A stretch of 64,000 nt of DNA from Marasmius tenuissimus (lineage: Eukaryota; Basidiomycota; Agaricomycetes; Agaricales; Marasmiaceae), in NCBI GenBank assembly GCA_029532415.1, contig JAQOTA010000020.1, forward strand, positions 1,302,001 to 1,366,000. The letters are read 5' to 3'. A program made the position numbers and the translations under genes. Of the stretch, positions 24,336 to 37,000 are shown piece after piece. Under the pieces are notes generated by a model. That model was not told the DNA's origin. It did no database searches and was given only the letters and a program-made list of their open reading frames with translations. Position 1 is the first letter of the stretch. The number at the start of each line of letters is the position of its first letter.

Positions 24336-24560
24336 GAGGCAAGTAGTCTGAATATTAATCTCAAGTGTACCGATACCAAATCCAAGTATTTCTGTAATGT
24401 CGATACCCTGTTGGGCAGCTTTCACTTCCACGATTCCAGAACTCTCGAAAACGAAGTCCTTCCACGAGAACGTTTCCTTTGTACAGTCTTATACTAGAAA
24501 TGTGCATGTTATACATTGAGATTGTGTTCGCTCGCGATTCCGATTTCTTCGAGCTCCGAT

Positions 24561-26225
24561 TTATATCTTCAATACGATTCTTCCATTGACATTACCCTTC
24601 ATCATGTCGTCGATCACCCTTGAGTACAAGAGAGTCAATTTCGGACTGCGGAAGACTTTGAGTAAGAACAACTTACTCGTTGATATTCTCGAGCTTCCTG
24701 ACGTCTGCTTTGCAGCGGATTTTCCCTGCTTTCGCAAGCTGCAAGGCTTCCTCCATGTCTTGTTGTGTTCTAATAGGGAATCAGGACGGCATTCGACGAT
24801 TATGAGATTCAGCGCACTCACCCTGTCGCCGTCCCGACAATATTCAGAACCTAGAGATGCCCAGCATTTCAACCTTCCGTCCATCAACGCCTCGAGACAT
24901 AAACCAGGCTAATACGTACTTTCGCGACCAGCAAAACGATAGGAATGTTAAGCGACGCTCCTCCCGCAGGCATGCCCACAGCAACCAAGGTTCCCGTCAC
25001 ACGTAGGTATCCCACTGCGTCGTTGAAGGGTTGAGGCTAGATTGTTATGATTGAGACAACGTGTCAAAGAGGATGAAGAGAGAACGAACATGGGCAGCAG
25101 CAATGACAGCAGCATGGGGGCCGAGACCATCCGCAGCCTGCATGACATCCTGAACGATGTTGTCGGTCTCTTTGAAATCCACCCATCGTTCCGCGCCGAG
25201 CTTGGTGCAGAGCTCCTTCTTCTCGGCTCCAGTGTCTGTGTTCGTGAGCCCGAAGTATGTCAGGATCCCTCGAAAGAGGACATTAAATAGCAGGAAGTAA
25301 CGCACCAATCGCGATTACTCTTAGTCCCTTGTGCACCGCGAACTGAACAGCTTTTGAACGGGGTTTGAGGGACCTGTTCTTGCTTAAAAAATGATGTTCA
25401 ACGCGTACCTAGATGTCCCAGGCCACCACCAGCTCCGGTGATGGCTATCCACTGACCTGCCTTGGCATTGGATTGCTTGATTGCTCGATACACGGTCAGA
25501 CCCTAGGCACCAGAGTCAATCAGAAGAGTATCGAAAGCAAGAGTGTGGGATAGCACTAACAGCGCACAGCAGAGGTGCTGCTTCGGCAGGGTCTAGGCCC
25601 TCTGGGATAGGTGAAACATAGTCGGTATAAGAGACCTACGATCGGGGTATATCAGCTAGGATCCCCGGTGAGAGAGCGTACAAGGGCCTACAGCATATTC
25701 CTGGAAAGTCCCATCGACAAGGTGCCCGTGCACTGTCGTTCGAGCGACCCCACAGCCTACGCACGGGATGATGAACAAATGATGTGCCTAATCAGCAGGG
25801 TAGGTACTAACAAGTCTCCCATCCAGTACGGCACATTTCGCACCTATACAACCGAATCGGTTCATGAGAAAAACACATGCTGCGAAACCACCCACTAACC
25901 TCAAACAGGCGTTGGCAAACCACTTCAAGCCAACTCTGTCCCCCACTTTCACTTTCGATGCATAGGTACCTTCCCCAATCGCCACGATCTTTCCAATTCC
26001 TTCATGGCCACCCACTAGCGGGAGTTTGGCGCCAGCACCCCAGTCGTTGTCCTTGACGTGGACGTCCGAGTGGCAAAAGCCAGAGTATTCCAACTTGACC
26101 AAGCACTGACCAGGTTTTAGGTCCGATGGCTGGGTAACAGGATGATCATTCTTGATTTCATAGGGCTTCTTGAACTCGGTAACGACCGCTGCGCGTTGGG
26201 TCTTGGGAATAGATTCAGAGGACAT
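24561..26225 (-). CDS. Zinc-dependent alcohol dehydrogenase 1 (tandem copy)
   Basis: NAD(P)-dependent oxidation of alcohols or reduction of aldehydes/ketones; medium-chain family, 359 aa. Exons: 26225-25900, 25843-25812, 25756-25692, 25635-25561, 25502-25409, 25350-25306, 25235-25090, 25036-24920, 24850-24822, 24769-24677, 24618-24561. Catalytic zinc ligands are Cys51 (GFCHSD), His74 (GGHEG) and the Cys in PLLCA. The four structural-zinc cysteines are 107, 110, 113 and 121 (CLRCEMCRTGWETCC). The Rossmann loop is GAGGGLGH. It resembles yeast Adh1-type cytosolic enzymes. All eleven exons correspond to those of the neighbouring copy at 26483-28182, 258 bp upstream, so the pair arose by tandem duplication. 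No transit peptide is evident. Confidence 0.93.
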
Positions 26226-26482
26226 GATGGGGAATCGAGAGAGAATGAGTCAGAGGGGCGCCAATGACGACCCATTTATAAGAAACTCGATACAGGGGTT
26301 AATCGGGGATGCTCAAGAAGGTTAAAATGGTCATGGGGCTTCCCTCTGGTGTTCCCATCTGTCCGACTCCGCTCGCGCGCATGGAGCGCGTCTTGGTCAA
26401 TCACGTGATGTGACATAACGCGTTGTGATTCAGTTTCGAGATGTACAGTATCTTGGGAAATGAACAAAAACAGGTCAACTAA

Positions 26483-28182
26483 TCAAATCTTGAAGACGAC
26501 TCTTCCGGTGAGGTTTCCTTTTGACATCTCTTCCATTACGCTAGAGGAGAGTGATTAGTCAGTAAAGTCTTGTAACATCCGGGGCGTTGAATTGATACGC
26601 ACTCGTTCACTTCGCTCAGTGGTTTGACCACATGATGGCACTTGACCTTTCCACTCGCAACGATGTCGAGAGCTTCGGTCATATCTTGTCGGTTACTGCA
26701 GCAGAAACACGGCCGGATATCAGAATGAAACGTCAATTGCCATGACGCATCTGCGAGAGACATACCCTGTGGCCGTTCCAACAATATGCAGACACTGCAA
26801 ACATCATCACGCTCAGCCTATGCACCGTATATAGACGAATGAGACTCACCTTGGGGACAAACATAGTCAGAGGTACTTGTAACATTGTGCCCGTCACTGG
26901 AACCCCAGCACACACGAGTGTTCCAGTCGGACGTAGGTACATCAAAGCTTGATTGAAAGGCGTGGGCTACAGCACAACCCATTAGAGATTGATTTCCCAC
27001 CGCGACGTTGGGATCGAATTCAGTAGCAAGGACTCACATTCCCAACAGCAATGACTGCGGCATGCGGTCCAAGCCCGCCTGTCGCCTCCTGAACATCCTT
27101 GACCACATCCTTCGATTCCATAAAATCGATCCACTTGTCAGCTCCTAGCTTGGCACAAAGCTCTTTCTTCGAGGAACCCGTATCTGGCGGACCAATTCAG
27201 GGTTCGATGAGTGAGCAGGAATTGGTCAAGAAAGAATACCAATCGCGACCACACGCAATCCCAAGGCTTTCGCGTACTGGACACCTACCCCACGAAAGAA
27301 AAGAAAACGTCAAATCCCATCAGTTCGGTTGAACGGTTGAATATTTTCTCGACGTACCCAAATGGCCCAATCCCCCACCTGCGCCTGAGATCGCTACCCA
27401 TTCGCCGATTGTCGCCTTCGTTTCTTTGATGGCTTTGTATATAGTGATTCCCTGTACATGTTCTGATCAGCGTGGTCAAAGGGCAGTTGGAGTGTGTGAA
27501 AACGTACTGCACATAAGATCGGCGTGGCGGCCGCAGGATCGAGACTCTCAGGGATTGGTGTGACGTAGTCGGTGAACGAAACCTAAGGTAAGTAATGATC
27601 AGACAGACATTCATAAAGGGGAACGTGCTCGACGCTATCGAAAAACCTACACAGTACTCGGCGAACGTTCCGTGTTCGGTACATCCATGGCTACGTTGGA
27701 CCAAGCAAGCTAGACCGAAAGCGCGTCAAGAATTGCACGAAGCGAACCTCCAGGAGACAACTCACAGCTCTCCCTCCCGCGCTGGCACATCTCACACCTA
27801 GGTATCGCAGAAATAAGTTCACGTCAGAGTTGGACGATACATCGAACGAGAAAAGATACCTCAAACACGACAAAGCGATCCACTTCAACCCAACCCTGTC
27901 CCCGACCTTGACCGAAGTCTGCGTATGTTCGCCAATCGCAACAACACGCCCGATTCCCTCGTGTCCTCCAACTAGCGGAACTTGAACCGGAAACCCCCAG
28001 TCATTATCTCTGACATGTAAATCCGAGTGGCAACACCCGGCGTACTCCATCTTGATGAGACATTCTCCGATCGCAAGTTCAGAGGGCTGTTTGACGGGGA
28101 AGTCTTGGAGGTCGTACGGGTTTCCCATATGCGTGAGGACGGCTGCACGACCTGTCTTGGGGATTGAGGTAGTTGATGACAT
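26483..28182 (-). CDS. Zinc-dependent alcohol dehydrogenase 2 (tandem copy)
   Basis: Paralogue of the gene at 24561-26225, 356 aa, same predicted reaction. Exons: 28182-27860, 27797-27766, 27709-27651, 27582-27508, 27451-27358, 27284-27240, 27183-27038, 26966-26850, 26794-26766, 26695-26603, 26540-26483. Eight consecutive exons (4-11) have lengths identical to copy 1. Zinc ligands: Cys51 (GCCHSD), His74, and structural cysteines 106, 109, 112 and 120 (CLRCEMCQRGRESSC). The acceptor at 27710 was chosen over one nearer the next exon because it keeps the fourth structural cysteine and the frame. The segment after the structural lobe (VQRSHGCTEHGTFAEYC) differs from copy 1 (ARTTVHGHLVDGTFQEYA), suggesting altered substrate or oligomer contacts. 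It lies between copy 1 and the monooxygenase on the same strand. Confidence 0.93.
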
Positions 28183-28634
28183 TGGAGGCGTTGTTCCTCT
28201 GGAATGTGATTGAGTGTGAAGTAGTAGTAGATGAAGAGAACGAAAGGAGAAGGTACACGACGCTTTAAATATCTCTTCTGACCCCCCACAAGTCCCATGA
28301 TGATGCACCTGAGAGGGATGAGAATACCAAGGGAATAAGAACGATGGGAGGATGAGCTTGTGAGTACGCTACCGGCCAACGAGTGGTTCATTCCCGAGCT
28401 ATAGGAGCCCAGAAGTCTTCTCATGACCAAGTTTGTAGACTTCATAACTTCGAAGTGGTGCGCCTGACTGATGGTGGTGATGGAGCTTGGACATTGAAAA
28501 CAACAGGTGATATAAATAATTATACAAGTGGGCGTATCCGGGAAAATCAGTAACCGGTATGTTCTGGATATACAGCTAATACGAAAAGTTGAGCTGACTC
28601 GTCGTGGCGGCTAAAAGCTTATATCGCACGCACC

Positions 28635-31051
28635 TTAAGCAGACGAAGGTAACAGCTTCACGAGAGTCTGCTGGTAAAGGCTAAAGGCCTCCGCTACCAA
28701 GGGAGCGGAAACACGCTAGATATAGAATAAGTATTCCCAAACACGACCACTCAGAAGGAGAAACAACTAGACCCACCTTAGCCTCCCCAACGACATCCTC
28801 CCAAACACCCGCCCTCTTCGCCCCAACCATCCCAATCGCACTCACCACAAGCAACGTCAAAGCAACATTCCTCACCGCCCTCTTGAAATTCGCCCAACCA
28901 CGCTTCCTCTCCCACTTTCTCGGTTGGTCCGATGAAACCTTGTAGTCGTTCCAATTCGCCCTTCGGAACCACCACCAGAACAAGAACGCCGTTCCAGGGA
29001 ATATACTCGTGACTTTCCCGTCCCTGCCTTTGCGGTACCAAGAAACACAATCGACGAATACAGATCGTCTCAGTCTGTCCTGGATCTTGTCGTTGTATCG
29101 GTCTGTTGATTTATCCGTAACTTCGACCGTTTTGACGTCGCGGTAGATTATGGGTTTGATGAGCTGTAACATGTAGTCGATCTATCGATGGAAGCATGAA
29201 CATCCCAAAGCCAAAATATCGGAGAAGGAAAACTGATCACACATACCTGGCATTCTTCCGTGAAGATGACTGATGTGTGGCCAGTGGTCGTGTTGGGTCC
29301 AGCGAGCATGAAGAAGTTTGGGAATCCGGGGAGGGTGGTGCCCATGAAGGCTGTAGGCCCACCGTTCCTGTCGTAATACTCCTTGACAGTTTCACGGGTA
29401 CCTTTCACGTTCAATGGATAGTCATCCTGAATGAAAGTGCCATGTGAGGGGGAGGGATCGGACTTTGAGGAACGCAATAAGAGGCTTACCGCTACGAAAC
29501 CAGTTGCGAAGATAAGAACGTCAAAAGGTAGCTTCTCCCCTAGAAAGAGATTACTAGGTGGTCATTGAGAGATGGGTAGTGGTGCGTACCTTTCTTCGTG
29601 AGGATACCATCTTCGGTAATGGACTGGATACCGTCCCAGTTCATCTCAACATTTGGACGATGCAAACATTGCAAGTAGTCGGTATCAAAAATAACACGCT
29701 TGCACCCGAGAGCTAGGTCAATAAAGGTTAAGTGGCGATGACATACGGCAGGGGAGACGCGTACTGTAAGGCGGGATGAGCTTATCGTGATATTTCTTTG
29801 GGGCGGTGTCTTGGATGTACTTTTTGAGATACTGCGGGGGTAAACGTGTAAGACGCTGTACGAGACCTGGTTGGGCTTTCAAGATGCTCACCATCCTTGT
29901 AAATTTCCGCATCCAGGCGTTCGCGAACACCATCATATAGAACGTATCGGTCTGTGAATGAAGATGAGCAAACGTTTTGGACTCGAATACGAGGTTTTGC
30001 CTTACATTCAGGTAGTAGTACGATCGGGCGAGTCGCATGAACAGCGGAACGTTTTTGAACATCCATTTCCTCAATGGACTGTATTCTGCACGAATCTTTG
30101 GATAGTCTCAGCTTGCGAATGATGGCCCTTGTTTTTCGGATCACGTACTGGAGGAAGAACCCAGTTCGGTGTACGACAGAAGTTGGTCACTTGCACCAAG
30201 GGATCCTCAGATATCACAGGAACAAACTGGGTACTAAGGGGACTGTCAGACACGAAGAGCGTTAACAAAGGAAAAGTGAAACGTACGCCGATGCCCCATT
30301 GCCGATAACCGCAACTCTTTTCCCTTTCAAATCGACTGTGTGGTCCCATGCGCCAGAGTGAAATAAGCCCCCCTTGAACAAATCGAGGCCAGGAATGTTA
30401 GGGTAGTTCACAACCTCTAGAATTCCCAGAGCAGAGATGAAAATGTCTGCCTCGTCCACGCTCTCCCCCTCCGTGTCTTCGGCCACCTTTTCAATCGCTT
30501 CTTCCCCTTCAGCTCTAATCTGCGAAATATCCTCCTTGACCGGTCTCGTCGTGACGCGCCATTTCGACGTCGCCGGGTTCCACGTTGCCGAAGTCACCAT
30601 CGTGTTGAACACCATACGAGAGAAGAGGTCGTATTTCGTTGCAACGCTCTGCCAGTATCCCAAAAATTGAGACTGCCTCGCATGAGTGTAGTCCCAGTCA
30701 GGATTGAGGTCTGTCGACAGCGAAAAGAAGTGTGAAGGAACATCCGAAGAGCAGCCAGGGTACGTGTTGGACTGTGCATTATTGCATTAGCATATACACC
30801 GTCGAAAGAGCAGGTTTCGTCAGACGTACTCTCCATGTCCCCCCGAGATCGTTCGCCTTTTCGTACAACACGAAATTGTCGAATCCAGGAAGCTTTTTAC
30901 GCAGATTAACAGCAAAAGCTATCCCACCGACACTAAAACAAAAAAAATACAAAAAACAAAGTATCAGCAACGCGAATTTCTCAATGAATAAAAAACGGAG
31001 AGGAACGTACCCAGTACCAACGATAACGATTCTTGGTTGCTTCTGAGCCAT
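28635..31051 (-). CDS. Baeyer-Villiger flavin monooxygenase
   Basis: FAD/NADPH enzyme predicted to insert oxygen next to a ketone, giving an ester or lactone; 589 aa. Exons: 31051-31011, 30932-30830, 30771-30287, 30233-30149, 30095-30006, 29951-29892, 29831-29765, 29712-29590, 29539-29490, 29426-29247, 29181-28777, 28715-28635. The FAD Rossmann motif GTGVGGIA is at ~12-19, followed by [13 protein letters not shown]. The type I BVMO fingerprint FxGxxxHxxxW(D) is intact at ~180-191 ([12 protein letters not shown]). The NADPH motif GNGASA follows, then [17 protein letters not shown] and [12 protein letters not shown] hydrophobic stretch near the C terminus ([17 protein letters not shown]) may anchor it to a membrane. 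The last intron was inferred from GTGGGT/ATCTAG, which replaces a weak tail with [19 protein letters not shown]. It sits 450 bp upstream of, and on the same strand as, two alcohol dehydrogenases. Confidence 0.92.
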
Positions 31052-32312
31052 CTTGGTTCAAGATAGATAGGATTGGGAATCATGATGAACGCCTTGTTCG
31101 CTATTTAACCACTGAAATAGAACCGTTCATCCAGGAGCACGGTTATCTCAATCAGCCGGGTCTATGATATTCAATTCTATTATTCTCCACCTTGGCGCCC
31201 CAGGCCAGCTGATGCTGGTGCTGATTTCTTGTGATTGTTAAGCTTTCCCAAGTTATCATAGTCCTGTGCGGGCGGCGGGTTCTGGAGGAGCCTGGAAATA
31301 GACATGGGTGAGAAAAAAGTCAAATGCGGGGGATTAATTGGCTAATCAAGGGCTTGCTACAGGCTCAAGGAGGGCGCCCGGTGGAGGAGAGTGGAGGAAG
31401 GACAGGAGCTCGACTCTCGAGTCTGGGGTAGGAATTTCAAACGGCTAGAAGATCGAGTCGCGTCCGGTCCGGCTCGAAGTTACAGGTCTGAGGTAACGAC
31501 TGATGGTTGAAAGACTTTTCGTCTATTATTTTCGGGTGGTAAGTACGTACTACGAGGATACTGTACTTCATGAGTATGGAGTATGTGTAAATGTGTAAGG
31601 TCATGAGAAACGGCAGCGTGCTACGGTCGTTTGATCATAATCAATGCAAAAAGACGACTGAAGCGTCTAAAAAACTGGAAGAGGTACTTCAATCAGAGAG
31701 GCTCCGTCGAGGAGTATGTAAAGACAAGAAAACGGGGGGAAGCGATAGACAGCAAGAATGCAATGCGATGCGAGTGATGAGGATGAGGATGCTTAGTATA
31801 GATACAGCATACGTGCGTGAGGGGGTATGGATTTGTGATGCGTGCGATGTGACTTTTGAAAGCAATGCGATAGCAGGACTCGGATGAGATGGTATGGTAT
31901 GCGGTAAAATGCAAGGAGATGCGAAGAAAAATCCAGGATGCAAAACAAGAAAACCCCAAAACAAGGAAGGAAAAGAGAAATGAAAAAACGTGATGCGTAT
32001 CCATTTAGTCATAGAAGAGTTGTCGTTGAACCTTGATCCATAGAACATTAAAAGAGACCGGAGAGGTATTATGCAGGGCTGTCGGATCTGAATCTGAACC
32101 TGCTAAAGAGAAAAAAAACGAGGCAGAGGTGAGGACGCGTACTTGTACTTGGCGGGGAGGGGAAAGGGGCGAACCCCGTGTATGTAGGAACGAACACTCA
32201 CAGCAAAACGTTCAGCCTTCATCACACCGACTGCGCATTTCTCGGCCATTATTATCAATAACATTACGTCTACCCGGCGACAAACAGCGAGCTCAGCTCA
32301 GTTCAGGATCGA
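31052..32312. other. Intergenic
   Basis: 5' flank of the monooxygenase gene and 3' flank of gene H. Open frames on both strands near 31600-32050 have no motif. No other feature is seen. Confidence 0.45.
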
Positions 32313-33770
32313 TTAACAGAGCTCCAACTTGAGCTTAGACCCAGTCCGTGGTTCAACCTCATAATTCCTATTCTTCCGAGCCCCAATCCTATCGTTGTGT
32401 TTGAGAGTGAGCGTAGCGACGAGCTGATCGAGTGCCAAAGTACGCTCTCCGCGAGGTACGGGAATAATCGGTGGCGGTGAAGGTGTAGAACGGCGGACGA
32501 GCGAGGGGGGGGTAGGTGGCGTAGACGTGCTACCAGCAGACCATGAATCGACCTGCATGGATTCGGGTTCATGATCGACATCCATAGGAAGAAAAGGGTC
32601 GTCATCTTCCGAATCGCCACTACCGTGCAAAGAAGCGACAAACGGAACATCGGCGTTCTCCTTGTCATGATCCTCGTCTAAGAATGGTAGGTAAGACCCT
32701 GAGTGGAAGGAAGGGACCGTCAAAGGTGCCCGTCTTTCTCGATACCCCCAACCGTCGAGGTACCGGCCGAACCGGTGAACAAGTATCCTGTCTTGTTCCA
32801 TGAGCTCGGCTTTTCGTTCGAGATCAGCGTCCTCCTCGAGAAAGTCATATGTAACGCTTCCGCTCCCGGAATCAGGAGACCCAGAACCGACGAGGGTGCT
32901 ACTCGTTTCAAACGAGTGCCCACTCGAGTCGGTGTCTTCGGGCTCTGAACCGGTTGTAGGAATAGCAGTCGCTTTGAGAGCAGCAACCGCACTTTCTCGG
33001 AGACCACAGACGACACTCCGTCTGATCATAGCAACAAGCTTCGCGTCGGCCCTCTTCTTGAGCAAAGTTGTGGAGAAGACTGCGTCGTCGGCTAGCGACG
33101 GCAATTCTATTCTCGGACAAGGTTGATCGTCGTCGTGCTCGTAGAGAGACGACGGAAGAGGCGTCGGCGGTCTTTCAGGTCTTTCATACCCCGGAACCAG
33201 TTCCGCGGCGGAAGAACATGAACGATGGCGTTTGTGACCTTTGGACGACGAGTGTGTACGTGGCGGTGAGCGGCGTAGAAGAACGTGATTGGAACGAGAC
33301 CTGGTGTGTTTTCCGCTTGGGGAACACTCCGGGTTATTGGTGGGGGATGTGGATGGGAAAGGAATGGCATTCACGTCGAGAGGTGCGAGCACCCGAGATT
33401 CGTTGGCAGTAGCGTTCTCGAGAGAGATTGTGCATGTCGGAGGAGATTTCGGGATACCTCCCATAGAAGTAGATGAGGCTCTTGGCTTGAAAGGTTTGAG
33501 GCCTTTCGGTGCGGAAGGGATTGGGATAGGTGAAGATGGCTTATTCTCTCCGATTGAGAAGTCAAACGATCCAAATGTGAATATTGAGGAGAACCTGCTA
33601 CGTTTCGAGGGTTTCGTGGGAGATGACGAAGAATCTGATTCAGACTGCGTTGAATGAGTTGCCGACGATTTCCTCTTCTGGGTGGGTCGTGAGGGCGTAG
33701 AATGAGTGTGGTCCGTGCTAGGGGTGGAAGTAGAGCTTGAGAGAGTGAAAGCTCGTTGAAATAGATGCAT
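32313..33770 (-). CDS. Gene H: disordered SP/TP-rich protein, paralogue of gene G
   Basis: Uncharacterised 485-residue protein, single coding exon. Although an in-frame ATG exists at 33833, that codon lies inside a probable 5' UTR intron (donor GTGAGT at 33894, branch site CTAAC, acceptor CAG at 33772), so translation likely starts at 33770. Motifs shared in order with G: PSKRSRFSSIF, PPTCTISLENA, LKKRADAKLVAMIRR, FGRYLDGWGYRER, and TLALDQLVATLTLKHNDR near the C terminus. More than a dozen Ser/Thr-Pro dipeptides and long Ser/Asp/Glu-rich linkers indicate disorder. H is longer than G mainly through these linkers. The retained blocks imply short linear interaction motifs or small folded patches. 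No named domain; the cellular role is unknown. Confidence 0.85.
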   Translation of the reverse strand: MHLFQRAFTLSSSTSTPSTDHTHSTPSRPTQKRKSSATHSTQSESDSSSSPTKPSKRSRFSSIFTFGSFDFSIGENKPSSPIPIPSAPKGLKPFKPRASSTSMGGIPKSPPTCTISLENATANESRVLAPLDVNAIPFPSTSPTNNPECSPSGKHTRSRSNHVLLRRSPPRTHSSSKGHKRHRSCSSAAELVPGYERPERPPTPLPSSLYEHDDDQPCPRIELPSLADDAVFSTTLLKKRADAKLVAMIRRSVVCGLRESAVAALKATAIPTTGSEPEDTDSSGHSFETSSTLVGSGSPDSGSGSVTYDFLEEDADLERKAELMEQDRILVHRFGRYLDGWGYRERRAPLTVPSFHSGSYLPFLDEDHDKENADVPFVASLHGSGDSEDDDPFLPMDVDHEPESMQVDSWSAGSTSTPPTPPSLVRRSTPSPPPIIPVPRGERTLALDQLVATLTLKHNDRIGARKNRNYEVEPRTGSKLKLELC

Positions 33771-33771
33771 C

Positions 33772-33894
33772 CTGTTCGTCAATGGGTCGTTAGTGGGTGA
33801 TAAGTAATGCTGCCCTGTCAACGGAACAATCATAATAATATCATTCCCGTCAGTTCATCGGAATCAACAGAGACGACAACGACAGGCTACTCAC
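33772..33894 (-). other. Probable 5' UTR intron of gene H
   Basis: On the minus strand a GTGAGT donor (from 33894), a CACTAAC branch-like sequence and a GAACAG acceptor ending at 33772 bracket 123 nt. Splicing leaves one base before the ATG at 33770. Confidence 0.5.
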
Positions 33895-34030
33895 TGATGT
33901 ACCCTTGATATGCTGTTCCTGCCCAACAAAGAAAGTATTCTCAACAGAGAAAAACCTGTCGGAGCACGAAAGGTGAGGTGGGCAAACAAGGGGACGTGGC
34001 CGAGAAGGGAACGAGGCATGCCAAACCGGT

Positions 34031-34063
34031 CCTTTATATATACGCGCCGTCACGTGGACGCGT
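34031..34063 (-). promoter_or_regulatory. Gene H promoter: TATA, E-box and ACGCGT
   Basis: The minus strand has TATATATAAAGG at 34042-34031. Just upstream are CACGTG at 34051-34056 and ACGCGT at 34058-34063. The combination of TATAAAGG with an adjacent MluI cell-cycle box is shared with gene G. Confidence 0.55.
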
Positions 34064-37000
34064 TTTTGCCACGAGGCGCGCGGGTCGCTGTCCCATGCTT
34101 GTCCCATGGCTCTCCTCCGCACCACCATGTTCCTTGTTCCCGCTCTTCCTCGGACTGAGCCACGGCTCATTCTCTTTGGTGATTGACCTCACTTGCTTCT
34201 GTTCCACAACGAAGATTGCAATCACAGTTCCATCGGCTTTGCTAGAGATAGATCTGATCAAGCCTCGCCTCGGACTCTGTTCACCCTGGCCCTGTGCCGA
34301 CTTTCAATCTGGGGATCAACACGAGGATGTGTCTGCCATCACCGCACTTTCCGGAACACTGGGGATGTCCCGATTTCTTACGCGGCCAATTGAACCAATC
34401 GCTATTGTTTCAACCAAAAATGAGGACTTGATGAGGACCCCAAGGATATTCCCGAACACTAGAAGCTACGTCTGAAATGGCCAGGACTACCCGACACGTC
34501 GTTTTCTCCTTGTGCAGAGCTCTAACCGTACGGAATCCGGGTCTCCTTACCTGGCTACAGCTTCCCACTCATGGACGAAACGAGGCTTAGCTTGTGACGC
34601 TTTGAGCTAGAGGTCCCTTTGATCATCACACTTCGATGGATTGAATTGGCAAACTGACAGCATGGGGAAACTTTCATGATCAGGGTGCTCGTAATTGTTC
34701 CCCGTTGATCTGGCTTACTATGTGAACAGGACGAAAAGACAGAACACAATCGACGCCACGGTCTAATTGAAAGTTTGAAGAGCCCGTTCTCCGCAGGTCC
34801 CGTTAAGCCATTCTTGGACGTCTTCGAAAAGGCCACGGCCACTCAATGGACCAGACGTATGGGTCAACTGTACTTGATGCGGATCGGACACTCACACCGT
34901 GATACAATCGAAGGACTCCTCGGAATAAGCTCGTTGCTTGAGCTGTCGTATTGGTCCCGGGCAAAGCATGTGTTGCTTTTTGCTGTTGTATCGCTGTATA
35001 TCTCCCAGTGTAAGTCTTCCACCTGTACTTCAGTGAACGCTGTCGATTGTACCTGATAGCACGATCTCAGGCATGCCAACCTCAACAGCACCGAGTTACG
35101 CGCGATGGTATCTTCCTCGAGAGCACTTAATGTGACGGAACCCGAGTCGACGATTGTATTCGAATCTACGGTCCCTGTTCGATTCCGAGCGACGTCACCA
35201 TGCAAGGACACAATAAACCTTTCAAACGTGCGCGAGCAACAGTCTAAAGGTCCAGAATTCGGGGGTAGTATTCTGCCAGTCACCCTTCTTTCACTCTCGC
35301 TCACCCCCGGAGAATACAGGTTCATTTCACAAACATCCAGTCAGAAACTCGGATACGGGAGTTTCTTTATCCGTTCTTCAAGTTCTCCGCTGTTCTCGCT
35401 TTCATTCAGGCGCTGAATCGCGGGTATACTCGATGTCGATGAAATTCCAGGAACTCATGTTTAACGAACCTTATCTAGGAGGAACGCCGAATATCTCCTC
35501 CTCTGTAACAGCAACGTTCTCTTACCGTTTGCCGTATTATTGGGAAATGGGGCTAAGACTCAAAAATATCGTGGTGTACGCTGTTCCTTGCCCCCGCAAG
35601 TCTATATGGGCGCGTGGAAACGCGTATTTGGAGCCTGGAGCATGTTTCTCTTCCTGCTCGTACTAGTTGTGGTTACCCCAACAATTGATCGTCCCATATC
35701 GAATACGACCTAGACGCGTCTTCTAACTCCACTGGAGTCTGCTCAGTGGTGTAAGGGGCTTTCGGGACGCCGATGGAAGGTGCTTTCAGTAAGCTTTGAA
35801 ATGCCGACAGGATTCATTTAGAGCGTGAAGACAGACCGAAGGTCGGACGTGTGATTCGTGAATTAAAGGAGTTCCTTGCCACGGTCTCTTTGTGCCAGAC
35901 TGCTTTGAGTACGCATTAAAGTGCCACTGATCCCAGAACTTACACAAACATTCCTCGAGGATAAGATTGCAAATTGACTCAAATAATGCGTATGCCGATT
36001 CGAGAGCGTGGATCATGCTGTGCTGGGACAAGGTCTAAAAGTGCTTGAAAGGTAGATACTCCACCCTACTTGTCAATTTCGCGAAAGCGTCTTTCGGATT
36101 TCCATATCGGAGAACCGAGTCGGGGCAGCCATATCTGGCGGTGTCTGCGCCACTCAAGGTGCTGCTCCTCTCAGCATGACACTGTCAGCCTCTTTTCTAG
36201 TATGTGGCGCACAGAAATACACTCAGCGCAGGTGAATTTGGAGCTGGGAGCATGCATTCTCTTTGTCCTCCTCAATGTAGTTCTACTCTACCTCATGATG
36301 ATCACAACTTTCACCGATTGGCACAATATGTTTGTTCACCCCGCTGGCATCGTTACCCACTTTGACTCGGAAAGGCCTTCTGGGTGCTGATGGCAGCTTG
36401 CGGGCCCCAGTAGCGTTCTCCCGGCGTGGGTCACCGATAGTTCGATATGTAAATACCCTAAAGTCTGTCAGGAGCTCCAGCTGTCCTGGTCTAGATGTCA
36501 GATACACTAATACAACTGGAACTTTTCCGACATCACCGCCTTCCGTACGGTATCGATCAACTTTCAAGAATATCGGAGTCCAGACATTCGATCCTTCCAA
36601 TACCCGGTCGCCAGACACACCCAAATAATATATGATGAACCATTTCACCTCATCGGGCCAAGATATTGACCACGGAGCGACCCCAAAGCTGGAGATATGA
36701 AAGTTGCCACTGGCCCCACCATTAAGGCAGACTTACTAAGGAGCTCGGGATTGGAGCCATAAAAGACTTGAGCGTACTGGCTGTACATTTGTCCAGTCTT
36801 CAGATTATGGCCATGTGTCTAGGCTCCGACCGGGGACGAGTCGCAAAACGACTACGCGGCGGTGCCACTGTGGCATCCAACAACTTCAACTTGTTAGGCT
36901 CCTAGCGTGGGAGTTCCCACGGGTTGCATGTTGTCCTCACACCACACGGCAACTAGAGCAGCAAGCCCAGACGCGTTTACAGGAACCAAAAACACTCTCA

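Noticed and set aside
24012..24431. 139-aa minus-strand frame at the GH3 3' end
   Set aside because: Antisense to conserved Fn3-like coding sequence, with no start context or motif of its own.
32033..32332. 99-aa plus-strand frame downstream of gene H
   Set aside because: It overlaps the H stop region antisense, with no motif.
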